A stretch of DNA of 43,800 nucleotides from contig CALIWR010000024.1 of assembly GCA_938046585.1 (NCBI GenBank), positions 1-43,800 of the forward strand, in the 5' to 3' direction. The position numbers and the translations under genes were made by a program. This document shows, one piece after another, positions 33,752-42,236 of this stretch (positions are counted from its first letter, which is position 1; each line of letters starts with the position of its first letter). Under the pieces are notes generated by a model, which saw nothing but the letters and a program-made list of their open reading frames with translations, was not told the origin of the DNA and did no database searches. This DNA comes from an uncultured Propionibacteriaceae bacterium (GTDB taxonomy: Bacteria; Actinomycetota; Actinomycetes; Propionibacteriales; Propionibacteriaceae).

Positions 33752-34357
33752 ATGGACACGATGCATCACATCGCCCAGACCGCGATCAACCAGACCCCGC
33801 CCGAATGCCGGGTTCAAGCCGAGGACGCTCAGGTGATCGCCCGGCACAGCGACTGCCTGCTGGCGATGGGCCCGGCCGTGGTGAAGGCCTTCTACGACAC
33901 GCTGTACGGCCATGACCAGACCGAACGCCTGTTCCGTCCCGGTGAACGGCCGATGCGGGAACGGACCCTGGCGAGCTGGTGGGAACGTACGGTCCGCGGC
34001 CCGCTCGACGATGACTACTGGGCCTGGATGGCCCTCGTTGGACTGACCCATGTAGTCCGCCGGGTCACCAATCCGATGATGCTGGCCATGACCGGTTTTG
34101 TGGCGCAGTTCGTCGAGACGAATTCCGACGCGCTCCCGGTCCCGCAGACCGAGCAGCGTCATGTGGTGACGGCCTTGCGCCGGGTCTGCGCGACCGCCGG
34201 TGCGATCATCACCTTCGCCTACGACCACGCCGTTAGCTCGGCCCTGTTTGAGGTGGCCGGCATGCCGCAGGCGCTGCTGGCGCGGCTACGCGACCAGGAG
34301 ATTAGCCAGGCGCTAGCCCTAGCCCATACCCAGGTTCAGTCAAGTTCGCACAACTGA
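33752..34357 (+). CDS. Single-domain protoglobin-like heme protein
   Basis: This 201-aa protein reads as a protoglobin/globin-sensor domain. There is an N-terminal helical lead, then the globin helices including VKAFYDTLYGHDQTERLF. The F-helix segment WMALVGLTHVVRRV follows, where His100 is the probable proximal heme ligand. Length fits a stand-alone protoglobin; no output domain is attached. It would sense or bind oxygen, NO or CO. It starts one base after the Roadblock gene. The family call rests on length, the His context and helix pattern. Confidence 0.75.
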   Translation: MDTMHHIAQTAINQTPPECRVQAEDAQVIARHSDCLLAMGPAVVKAFYDTLYGHDQTERLFRPGERPMRERTLASWWERTVRGPLDDDYWAWMALVGLTHVVRRVTNPMMLAMTGFVAQFVETNSDALPVPQTEQRHVVTALRRVCATAGAIITFAYDHAVSSALFEVAGMPQALLARLRDQEISQALALAHTQVQSSSHN

Positions 34358-34387
34358 CCCGGGATCGGACGCGACCCCGACCCGGCC

Positions 34388-34393
34388 TACTCT
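34388..34393 (+). promoter_or_regulatory. -10 hexamer of a probable leaderless promoter (PrsW-type protease)
   Basis: TACTCT lies eight bases before the ATG at 34402. Confidence 0.45.
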
Positions 34394-34401
34394 CGATCAC
34401 C

Positions 34402-35919
34402 ATGAGCCAGGCGCCCATGCCCTTGCGGCCAGCAGCCCACATGGCCCGATGGCCGGTGCTGCGGAAGAAACAGGCCGTCGTGGTCCCCGTGATTGTCGTG
34501 GTCGTGGGGGCATTAATCCAGGGCTTCATCCTGATCAGGACTACCCTCACCAACCCGGTAAGCACGATCGTGGCGATCATCCTATCGGGGCTGAGTACCC
34601 TCATCGGAGGCGCGCTGCTGCTGTACGCGGACCGGTGGGAGCCAGAACCACCGCGGTGGCTGGCCGCTTCTTTTCTGTGGGGCGGCGGGGTCTCGCTGCT
34701 TCTGGTCCTGCTGGGCAACGAGATCCTGGCCGGGCTCTTCGGTGAACCTTCTGGTTTTGTGGAGACCGCGGTCTTCGCCCCGCTCACTGAAGAGAGCAGC
34801 AAGGGCCTGTTCCTGCTGGCACTGATCGCCAGCCGCCGGGGGCGCTCCGAGATCACCACCATGACCGACGCCATCATCCACGGAGGCTTCATCGGGCTGG
34901 GATTCTCCTTCGTCGAGGATCTGCTGTACATCGCCACCTCGCAGAACATGATCCTGGTGGCCGTGATCCGGCTCACGATCGGAGCCTGGGGGCATTCGAT
35001 CTATACCATCGCCACCGCTATCGGGGTCTGGTTCTTCCTTTCCCGCCGGGGCCCGCAGCGCTATCTCGGGCTGGTGTCGGGCTGGGTGCTGGCGGTCCTG
35101 ATGCACGGTCTGCACAATGCCTCGGCCGGGCTCGGCCTGCTCTACTTCCTGGTGGCGATCCTGCTGACCGGAGGCGGCATCGTCGGGGTTGTGCTGCTCG
35201 CCCGCCATGCCCGCCACCGCGAACAGCAGGTGGTCCAGCGGCATCTGTCGTTGATGGTCCAGCAGAATCTGATCACCGCCGAACAGGCCGGCTGGCTGAG
35301 ATCCCTGCCGGCTCGCCGGCGGGCCTTCGCAGCCGCGAACCACGCCGGCCCTAACCAGCGCAGACGGATGCGCAACTACTGCGACATGGTCACCGAATTG
35401 GCTTTCATCCGGGACCGGTTGGATCGGATGGGCCCACCGTACGACCAGGAGCTGGTCGCGCAGAACAGTGACCTGGTCCGCTTGATCGAAGCTGAACGGG
35501 CCTGGGTCAGTGGAATGCTGCCCGCCACGGTCCCGGTCTGGGCGCCGCCGGCCCCGGTCCCGGTACCCGGCTATGCGCTGCCAGCGCCGGCCGGGTTGAG
35601 GGTCTCGGCCCCTCGACAGCCGCCGATGCCAGGGCCGTATCCAAGCGCCCCGCCCGGCGCCCTGGGTGTCTTCGCGGTCCCGGGGCCGGCCCCAACGGCC
35701 CCGCCCTGGGGTGGTCAGGCAACCTTCCCTGGTCAGCGCCCGGGCCCCGCCCAACCCGGACCGGCGCCGCAGCAGGCACCCGCGCCAGCGCCACACCACC
35801 TGCCGACACCGCAGCGTGAACCGGTACCGCAGCCCCCGTACCCCGGCGCCGGGCCGGACCATCCGGCAGCCAGACGTCCGCCGTACCCGTGGCCGGGGCC
35901 AAACCCGAACCGCCGCTGA
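34402..35919 (+). CDS. PrsW family intramembrane metalloprotease with Pro-rich tail
   Basis: This 505-aa protein has about eight to nine membrane helices in residues 25-270. The PrsW motifs are present: EESSK at 130-134, the FVEDLLY segment with Glu172, a histidine in GAWGHS and HGLHN near 238-242. PrsW proteases cut anti-sigma factors or other membrane proteins in characterised species; the substrate here is unknown. The long Pro/Ala/Gly-rich C-terminus (about 370-505) has no fold and may be a docking or wall-facing tail. It begins after the protoglobin gene but has its own probable promoter. Confidence 0.88.
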   Translation: MSQAPMPLRPAAHMARWPVLRKKQAVVVPVIVVVVGALIQGFILIRTTLTNPVSTIVAIILSGLSTLIGGALLLYADRWEPEPPRWLAASFLWGGGVSLLLVLLGNEILAGLFGEPSGFVETAVFAPLTEESSKGLFLLALIASRRGRSEITTMTDAIIHGGFIGLGFSFVEDLLYIATSQNMILVAVIRLTIGAWGHSIYTIATAIGVWFFLSRRGPQRYLGLVSGWVLAVLMHGLHNASAGLGLLYFLVAILLTGGGIVGVVLLARHARHREQQVVQRHLSLMVQQNLITAEQAGWLRSLPARRRAFAAANHAGPNQRRRMRNYCDMVTELAFIRDRLDRMGPPYDQELVAQNSDLVRLIEAERAWVSGMLPATVPVWAPPAPVPVPGYALPAPAGLRVSAPRQPPMPGPYPSAPPGALGVFAVPGPAPTAPPWGGQATFPGQRPGPAQPGPAPQQAPAPAPHHLPTPQREPVPQPPYPGAGPDHPAARRPPYPWPGPNPNRR

Positions 35920-35966
35920 GTCAGGGCCCGCGGCGGTGACGCCCGCCCACCTGGCACGATGAGCCC

Positions 35967-36020
35967 ATGAGCGTCTCAACCCCAGACTCCGGCCCGGGAC
36001 TCCCGGCGAGGAGCCGCTAG
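35967..36020 (+). CDS. Possible 17-residue leader peptide before dtd
   Basis: A short frame (MSVSTPDSGPGLPARSR) ends two bases before the dtd ATG and contains the dtd ribosome site GAGGAG. Its translation could influence dtd. It may equally be chance. Confidence 0.25.
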   Translation: MSVSTPDSGPGLPARSR

Positions 36021-36022
36021 CT

Positions 36023-36448
36023 ATGCGGGCCGTCGTTCAACGAGCCAGTTCCGGATCGGTCAGCGTGGATTCTCGGGTGGTCGGCTCGCTGCCCTGCCCC
36101 GGCCTGGTGGTGCTGTTGGGGGTTCACCGCTCCGACACCGAGGCCGACGCCGTACGGCTGGCGGACAAGATCTGGCGGCTACGGATCCTGGAGGGTAACT
36201 GTTCGGCCAGTGACCTGCAGGCACCGCTGCTGGTGATTAGCCAATTCACCCTCTACGCCGACACCCGCAAGGGCCGACGGCCGTCCTGGTCCGAGGCCGC
36301 CCCGGCCCCGGTCGCGGAACCGCTCGTGAACGCCTTCTGTGAGGCCGCCCGGGGGGCCGGCGCGCATGTCGAGACCGGGATCTTCGGGGCCATGATGGAG
36401 GTCTCGCTCGTCAATTCGGGGCCAGTCACCCTGATCCTCGACAGCTGA
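36023..36448 (+). CDS. dtd: D-aminoacyl-tRNA deacylase
   Basis: This 141-aa enzyme removes D-amino acids wrongly attached to tRNA. The signature SQFTLYAD and the C-terminal NSGPVTLILDS that forms the cross-subunit active site are both present. Length is typical. The start is supported by GAGGAG nine bases upstream. Confidence 0.95.
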   Translation: MRAVVQRASSGSVSVDSRVVGSLPCPGLVVLLGVHRSDTEADAVRLADKIWRLRILEGNCSASDLQAPLLVISQFTLYADTRKGRRPSWSEAAPAPVAEPLVNAFCEAARGAGAHVETGIFGAMMEVSLVNSGPVTLILDS

Positions 36449-36516
36449 GCACCGCTAGCCTGACCCATCACCGCGGGCGACGCTCAGCAGCCCGGCAGAC
36501 GAGAAAGGGGACCGGC

Positions 36517-37167
36517 GTGGATCTGCTGCTGATCACAGCCCGCCCGGGGCCTGATCCGCTGCCTGAGCTCTCGCTGCTGCCGCACCAGGTGACCGCACGG
36601 TCGGTCAACGACCAGGTGCTGACCGAATCCGCCGCCAGCGACGCGGTCGTGATCGACGCCCGCGACGACCTGGTGGCTGCCCGCGACACCTGCCAGCTCT
36701 TCGTCTCGGCCCAGATCTCGGTGCCCCGACTCGTGGTCGTCCCGCCCGACGGGCTGCCGGTGATCAGCGCCGAATGGGGCTGCGCCGACTTCATCCTGGA
36801 GGGCGCCGGGCCGGCCGAGTACGACGCCCGGCTACGTCTCATCAGCGCCGCCAACACGCAGGCGCACACGATCTGCGGCGGCGGGATCGTGATCGACGAG
36901 GGGGCGTACTCGGTCACCCTGCACGGGCGGGTGTTGGACCTCACGTACACCGAATTCGAACTGCTCAAGTTCCTGGTCCAACACCCCGGGCGGGTGTTCT
37001 CCCGAGAGCACCTGCTGAACGAGGTCTGGGGCTACCACTACTACGGCGGCACCCGGACCGTGGATGTCCACGTCCGCCGGCTACGGGCCAAGCTGACCCC
37101 CGAGCATGAGGGTCTGATCCGTACCGTCCGCAACGTCGGCTACCGTTTCGGCGCCGGTCGTTCCTGA
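36517..37167 (+). CDS. glnR: GlnR-type orphan OmpR-family regulator
   Basis: This 216-aa protein has a receiver domain and an OmpR-type winged helix (RVLDLTYTEFELLKFLVQHPGRVFSREHLLNEVWGY through RTVDVHVRRLRAKL). The pattern matches actinobacterial GlnR, the nitrogen regulator that works without a kinase. The acidic cluster normally following the first strand is absent (LLLITARP). Asp47 remains at the usual phosphorylation-site position. The order GlnR-MshD-PPK-MutT1 and the sequence make GlnR more likely than another OmpR type. GAAAGGGGA precedes the GTG start. Confidence 0.85.
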   Translation: MDLLLITARPGPDPLPELSLLPHQVTARSVNDQVLTESAASDAVVIDARDDLVAARDTCQLFVSAQISVPRLVVVPPDGLPVISAEWGCADFILEGAGPAEYDARLRLISAANTQAHTICGGGIVIDEGAYSVTLHGRVLDLTYTEFELLKFLVQHPGRVFSREHLLNEVWGYHYYGGTRTVDVHVRRLRAKLTPEHEGLIRTVRNVGYRFGAGRS

Positions 37168-37192
37168 GCCGCAGACAGTGGCGCCAACCCGT

Positions 37193-37198
37193 TAGGCT
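37193..37198 (+). promoter_or_regulatory. -10 hexamer of a leaderless promoter (mshD-ppk-mutT1)
   Basis: TAGGCT lies seven bases before the GTG at 37206. Confidence 0.5.
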
Positions 37199-37205
37199 CC
37201 CTTGT

Positions 37206-38081
37206 GTGACCAGTGAACCGCGGATCGTGACCCCGAAACGGCTGGAGACTGCCCAGCAGACCGCGATCCGGGACCTAGCCCAGGCCGCAACCACCGCCGA
37301 CCGGGTCGCGCCGTTAAACGAGGAGGCGTTGCTGCGGCTGGACGATGACCAGGTCGGCCACGTCCTGGTCGAGACCGGCAGGCAGCTGGCGGGGTACGCC
37401 CAAAGCGACCCGGCCGGCAGTAGCCAGCTCGTGGTCGCCCCGGCGCAGCGGCGGCAAGGTCTCGGCCGGGCCCTGCTAGACGAGGTGCTGCGCCGGTGGC
37501 CAGCCACCGCGATCTGGGCCTTCGGTAACCTGCAGCCGGCCCGGCGGCTACTCACCGGCCACGGTTTCACCCCGGTCCGTGAACTTGTGGTCATGGAACG
37601 GGACCTGCCCGCAGACCTGGCGGCGCCCGCCGCGCCGGCCGATGTCACCATCCGCGGTTTCCAGCCCGGCGACGAGGCCGCGGTCCTGGGCCTGAACGCG
37701 GCCGCTTTCGCCGACCACCCCGAACAGGGCCGGCTTGACCTGGCCGGGCTTCGGCAACGCCTCGCCCAGGACTGGTTCGACCCGGCCGGGCTGCTGCTTG
37801 CCTTCGGACCGGACCAGAGCCCGCTCGGTTTCCACTGGACCAAGCGTCACCCGGCTGGCCTGGGTGAGGTGTACGTGATCGGGGTCGCCCCGGCCGCTGC
37901 CGGGCAGGGCCTGGGCCGTACCCTGCTGACCACCGGCCTGGCTCACCTGGCCGGCAGCGGCTGTCGACGGGTCCGGCTCTGGGTCGAGGCGGATAATACG
38001 GCGGCGGTCAGCCTGTACCGTACGGCCGGCTTCAGCGCCGCCCGCAGCGACGTCCACTACGCGAGGAGGGAGAACCCGTGA
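37206..38081 (+). CDS. mshD: Mycothiol synthase
   Basis: This 291-aa protein with two GNAT domains is the last enzyme of mycothiol biosynthesis; it acetylates Cys-GlcN-Ins. Characteristic segments are AFADHPEQG, WFDPAGLLLAF, GFHWTKRHP and GEVYVIGVAPAAAGQGLG. The GlcN-Ins pathway is actinobacterial, which fits the host. The stop overlaps the ppk start by four bases (GTGA). It starts at a GTG seven bases after TAGGCT. Confidence 0.93.
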   Translation: MTSEPRIVTPKRLETAQQTAIRDLAQAATTADRVAPLNEEALLRLDDDQVGHVLVETGRQLAGYAQSDPAGSSQLVVAPAQRRQGLGRALLDEVLRRWPATAIWAFGNLQPARRLLTGHGFTPVRELVVMERDLPADLAAPAAPADVTIRGFQPGDEAAVLGLNAAAFADHPEQGRLDLAGLRQRLAQDWFDPAGLLLAFGPDQSPLGFHWTKRHPAGLGEVYVIGVAPAAAGQGLGRTLLTTGLAHLAGSGCRRVRLWVEADNTAAVSLYRTAGFSAARSDVHYARRENP

Positions 38082-40213
38082 GCACCGAGGTCGAAAGCGG
38101 CCGGGAGCCGGTCATCGGCGCCGGCTCTGTGGGGCAGTCTCCCCCGCCGCTGCCCGACGGCCGTTACCACGACCGGGAGCTGAGTTGGCTGGCCTTCAAC
38201 AAGCGGGTTCTTGACCTGGCCGGCGACCAGACCCGGGTCCCGCTGCTAGAGCGGACCAGGTTCGTGGCGATCTTCTCCTCGAACCTGGACGAGTTCTATA
38301 TGGTCCGGGTGGCTGGGTTGAAACGCCGGATCGCGGCCGGGGTGGCTCAGCCGTCGGTGTCGGGGATGCTGCCGCACGACCTGTACCGGGCGATCCTGGG
38401 CCGGACCCGAGAACTGGTCGAGGAACAGTCCCGGCTCTTCGCCGAAGTAATCCGGCCCGAGCTGGCCCGCCACCGGATCGAGATCCTGCGCTGGCAGGAC
38501 CTAACACTGCAAGAGCAGGAGCCGCTGACTCGGCTCTTCCACGAGCGGATCCTGCCGGTGCTGACCCCGCTCGCAGTCGACCCGAGCCACCCCTTCCCGT
38601 ACATCTCGGGCCTGTCAATCAACCTCGCCATCCAGCTACGCCACCCGGTCACCGGGAGCCGACAATTCGCCCGAATCAAGGTCCCGAACGTGCTGGCCCG
38701 TTTCCTCACCATCGACGAGGGACGTTTTATCGCGCTGGAGGACGTGATCTGCGCCCACCTGGAAGAACTGTTCACCGGGATGCAGGTGTTGCGGACCACC
38801 ACCTTCCGGGTAACCCGCAACGAGGACGTCGAAGTCGAAGAGGACGACGCCGAAAACATCCTGTTCGCCCTGGAAAAAGAGCTGCTGCGCCGCAAGGTGG
38901 GCCGTCCGCCGGTACGGCTCGAGGTCGCCGAGAACATCGACGACGCGATGCTCGACCTGCTGGTGCACGAACTTGACGTCTCCCCGGAGGAGGTCTTCCG
39001 GCTGCCGGAGCCGCTGGACCTGCGCGGTCTGTTCGCGATCGCCGACGTCCGCCGCGAAGAGCTCAAATATCCCGGCTTCCTACCGAAGACCAACCCGCAC
39101 CTGGCCGAAGTCGAGACCGCCCAGGCGGCTGACCTGTTCACCTCGCTCAAGAAACGTGACGTGCTATTGCACCACCCGTACGACTCGTTTGCGACCTCGG
39201 TGCAGCGGTTCATCGAGCAGGCCGCGGCCGACCCGCACGTGCTGGCCATCAAGCAGACCCTGTACCGGACCTCAGGTGACTCACCGATCGTGGACGCCCT
39301 GATCGAGGCCGCGCAAGCCGGTAAACAGGTGTTGGCCCTGGTCGAGATCAAGGCCCGCTTCGACGAGCAGGCCAACATCGCCTGGGCCCGCAAACTGGAG
39401 AAAGCCGGCGTACACGTGGTGTACGGGATGGTCGGGCTGAAGACCCACTGCAAACTGTCGCTGGTGGTCCGCGACGAAGGCGAGGCGTTGCGTCGCTACG
39501 CCCACATCGGCACCGGCAACTACAACCCCAAGACCGCCCGGATGTACGAGGACATGGGGCTGCTGACCGCGAACCCGGTCATCACCGAGGATGTGGCCCG
39601 GGTCTTCAACCACCTCTCGGGGATGACCCAGGAGCGTCACTACCGCCGGCTGCTGGTCGCCCCACACGGGATCCGGCTCGGGCTGCTCGCGATGATCGAA
39701 GACGAAATCGCCAACCACCGGGCCGGCAAACCCGCCGGGGTCAAGATCAAGGTCAATTCGATCGTCGACGAGGCCACCATCGACGCCCTCTACCGGGCCT
39801 CCCAGGCCGGGGTGCCGGTGGACCTGTGGGTCCGCGGGATCTGCGCCATGAAGGCCGGGGTGCCCGGCCTTAGTGAAAATGTCCGGATCCGCAGCATCCT
39901 CGGCCGGTTCCTGGAGCACAGCCGCCTGTTCTGGTTCGCCTGCGGCGGGCAGTCCCAGGTCGGGATCGGCTCGTCGGACCTGATGCACCGCAACCTGGAC
40001 CGCCGGGTCGAAGTGCTGGTGCAGTTGAACAACCCGGCCCATATCGCCCAGATCGAGGAACTTTTCCGGTTGGCCTTCGATGAGGGCACCGCCTCCTGGC
40101 ATCTGGGCCCGGACGGCTGGTCCCAGCGGACCACCGACGCCGACGGGAAACCGCTGCTTGACATCCAGGAACATCTGATCACGGTCCTCGGCTCGAGGCG
40201 TGCTCCCGCATGA
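38078..40213 (+). CDS. ppk: Polyphosphate kinase 1
   Basis: This 711-aa enzyme polymerises phosphate from ATP into polyphosphate. The N-terminal LSWLAFNKRVLDLA and FSSNLDEFYMVRVAGLK segments are present. The two PLD-like half-sites are visible, with catalytic His in LKTHCKLSLVVR and the HIGTGNYNPKTARMYEDMG block. A second His is in the LEHSRLFWF segment. Length is typical. The gene is coupled to mshD and to the Nudix/phosphatase gene by four-base overlaps, so polyphosphate and nucleotide-pool enzymes are made together. Confidence 0.96.
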   Translation: MSTEVESGREPVIGAGSVGQSPPPLPDGRYHDRELSWLAFNKRVLDLAGDQTRVPLLERTRFVAIFSSNLDEFYMVRVAGLKRRIAAGVAQPSVSGMLPHDLYRAILGRTRELVEEQSRLFAEVIRPELARHRIEILRWQDLTLQEQEPLTRLFHERILPVLTPLAVDPSHPFPYISGLSINLAIQLRHPVTGSRQFARIKVPNVLARFLTIDEGRFIALEDVICAHLEELFTGMQVLRTTTFRVTRNEDVEVEEDDAENILFALEKELLRRKVGRPPVRLEVAENIDDAMLDLLVHELDVSPEEVFRLPEPLDLRGLFAIADVRREELKYPGFLPKTNPHLAEVETAQAADLFTSLKKRDVLLHHPYDSFATSVQRFIEQAAADPHVLAIKQTLYRTSGDSPIVDALIEAAQAGKQVLALVEIKARFDEQANIAWARKLEKAGVHVVYGMVGLKTHCKLSLVVRDEGEALRRYAHIGTGNYNPKTARMYEDMGLLTANPVITEDVARVFNHLSGMTQERHYRRLLVAPHGIRLGLLAMIEDEIANHRAGKPAGVKIKVNSIVDEATIDALYRASQAGVPVDLWVRGICAMKAGVPGLSENVRIRSILGRFLEHSRLFWFACGGQSQVGIGSSDLMHRNLDRRVEVLVQLNNPAHIAQIEELFRLAFDEGTASWHLGPDGWSQRTTDADGKPLLDIQEHLITVLGSRRAPA

Positions 40214-41100
40214 GCCGGGGCAGGGAGCCGGAACCGGTCCGGGCGGCCGGGGCAGTTCTGCTGACCGGCTCCGGGATCCGCCGCTCGGTCGCGGTGGTGC
40301 ACCGCCCAGCGTACAACGACTGGTCACTGCCGAAAGGCAAGTGTGCGAAAGGTGAGGCCGCAGCGTTGACCGCGGTCCGGGAAGTCGAGGAAGAAACCGG
40401 CGCCCAGATCCGGCTCGGGGCACCCTTGGCTGATGTCCGTTACCAGGTGCCCAAAGGCCCCAAAGTGGTGCACTACTGGGTCGGTACGGCGCTGCGGATC
40501 AACAACCGGGCCCCCGACGACGAGGTAGACCAAGTCGAGTGGCTGCCGGTATTCCAAGCCCGCGAACGGCTCACCTACCTCGACGAGCAGGCGGTGCTGG
40601 ATGAGGCCCTGGCCCTTCCGGAGACGACGCCCTTCCTGATCACCCGGCACGCCAAGGCCACCGCCCGTAAGCACTGGGACGGCGAAGACCGCAACCGCCC
40701 GCTGGACCCGGCCGGCCGCAAGCAGGCCCGACAGGTGGCCCGGCTCTACCAGGCGTACGGGGTCCAGCAGCTGAGAAGTTCCCCGTCGACCCGCTGCCTG
40801 CAGACCCTAGCCCCGTACGCCGAGACCGCCCGGATCAAGGTGAAACCGGTGCCGCTGCTGTCGGAGGAGGCCGGCGCGGAACACCTAGCCGGGGTGGAAC
40901 GCCATATCCGCAAACTAGCGGTGGGCGCCGGGCGTACCACGATCCCGACCGCAGTCTGTGGGCATCGCCCGGTGCTGCCGGCGATGCTGGCCGGGGTGGA
41001 GGCGCCGAACGAGCCGATGCCCCCGGGGACCTCGCTGGTGGTGCACGTCGACGACGACGGGCTGATCGCGGCCCGGGAATGGCACCCGGCCGAGGCCTGA
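40210..41100 (+). CDS. mutT1: Nudix hydrolase fused to a histidine phosphatase domain (MutT1-like)
   Basis: This 296-aa two-domain protein has an N-terminal Nudix domain with the box GKCAKGEAAALTAVREVEEETGA near residue 43. The C-terminal histidine phosphatase domain begins at LITRHAKAT and includes the second His in CGHRP. This is the layout of mycobacterial MutT1, which clears 8-oxo-dGTP and also cleaves diadenosine polyphosphates. The start overlaps the ppk stop by four bases. It converges on the KDG kinase gene. Confidence 0.9.
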   Translation: MSRGREPEPVRAAGAVLLTGSGIRRSVAVVHRPAYNDWSLPKGKCAKGEAAALTAVREVEEETGAQIRLGAPLADVRYQVPKGPKVVHYWVGTALRINNRAPDDEVDQVEWLPVFQARERLTYLDEQAVLDEALALPETTPFLITRHAKATARKHWDGEDRNRPLDPAGRKQARQVARLYQAYGVQQLRSSPSTRCLQTLAPYAETARIKVKPVPLLSEEAGAEHLAGVERHIRKLAVGAGRTTIPTAVCGHRPVLPAMLAGVEAPNEPMPPGTSLVVHVDDDGLIAAREWHPAEA

Positions 41101-41112
41101 GCCCCGCTAGGT

Positions 41113-42216
41113 TCAGCGGTCGACCCGCGCCGACCCGCCCCCGGCAAGCTTGAGGACTTCCCTGGCGGTGGCCATGGAGGTGTCGCCGGGTGTGGTCATG
41201 GCGAGCGCCCCGTGCGCCGCCCCGTACTCGACGCAGGTCGCCAGCGGCTGCCCGGTGAGCAGCCCGTACACCAGTCCGGAGGCGAACGAATCGCCGCCGC
41301 CGACCCGGTCGAGGATCTCCAAACCGTCACGCTGGGTGGCCTGCACCAGGCCCTCGGAGCGGGACCAGGCCAGAGCACCCCAATCATTGACGCTCGCGGA
41401 ATGGACCGCGCGCATCGTGGTAGCGATCACCTGGAAGTTCGGGTAGGCCTGCCAGACCCGTTCGATCATGGCCCCGAACTGTTCCACCGGCAGCGTGGTC
41501 AGCGCCTCGTCGACGCCGTCAACCTGGAAGCCGAGGGCAGCGGTGAAGTCCTCTTCGTTGCCGATCATCACGTCCACGTACGGCGCGATCGCCCGGTTCA
41601 CCTGCTGCGCCCGTGCCTGCCCGCCGATCGACCTCCACAGCGAAGGCCGGTAGTTAAGGTCGTAGGAGACGATGGTGCCGTGGCGGCGGGCCGCCTGGAC
41701 CGCCTCGATCGCCACCTCAGCGGTGGACTCGGACAAGGCGGCGAAGATCCCGCCGGTGTGCAGCCAGCGCACCCCCAGCTCACCGAAAAGGTGCTCCCAG
41801 TCAACATCTCCGGGCCGCAACCGGCTGGCGGCGGTGTGGCCCCGGTCGGAGACCCCAACCGCGCCGCGGACCCCGAAGCCACGCTCGGTGAAGTTGAGCC
41901 CGTTACGGACGGTACGCCCGACCCCGTCGCTGTCGACCCAGCGGATCAGGCCGGTGTCGACCCCGCCGGTAAGAATGAGGTCCTCCACCAGCCGGCCGAC
42001 CTCGTTGTCCACCAAAGCGGTGACCACCGCGCTGCGCAGCCCGAAGACTCGTCGCAGGCCGCGGACCACGTTGTACTCGCCGCCCCCCTCCCAAGCGGTG
42101 AACTGGCGGGTAGTCCGGATCCGGCCCTCGCCGGGGTCCAGCCGCAACATCACCTCACCCAAGGCCACCGCGTCGTAGCGGCAGTCGGCGGCGGAACGCA
42201 GAGTCAGGTCAGTCAT
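41113..42216 (-). CDS. kdgK: 2-dehydro-3-deoxygluconokinase
   Basis: This 367-aa PfkB-family kinase phosphorylates 2-keto-3-deoxygluconate to KDPG. It has AVALGEVMLRLDPGEGRI and the GGGEYNVVRGLRR sugar-binding segment, and the C-terminal VGGGDSFASGLVYGL with the catalytic Asp. Length fits KdgK. It follows the KDPG aldolase gene by 20 bases, and the product of this enzyme is the substrate of that one. No dehydratase is in the window, so KDG probably comes from uronate or another sugar acid. Confidence 0.9.
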   Translation of the reverse strand: MTDLTLRSAADCRYDAVALGEVMLRLDPGEGRIRTTRQFTAWEGGGEYNVVRGLRRVFGLRSAVVTALVDNEVGRLVEDLILTGGVDTGLIRWVDSDGVGRTVRNGLNFTERGFGVRGAVGVSDRGHTAASRLRPGDVDWEHLFGELGVRWLHTGGIFAALSESTAEVAIEAVQAARRHGTIVSYDLNYRPSLWRSIGGQARAQQVNRAIAPYVDVMIGNEEDFTAALGFQVDGVDEALTTLPVEQFGAMIERVWQAYPNFQVIATTMRAVHSASVNDWGALAWSRSEGLVQATQRDGLEILDRVGGGDSFASGLVYGLLTGQPLATCVEYGAAHGALAMTTPGDTSMATAREVLKLAGGGSARVDR

Positions 42217-42236
42217 GGTTTCTCCTGTGGTGATAG

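Noticed and set aside
34582..35979. 465-codon minus-strand frame opposite the PrsW-type gene
   Set aside because: Its composition is typical of an antisense frame, and the plus strand carries clear PrsW motifs and a promoter.
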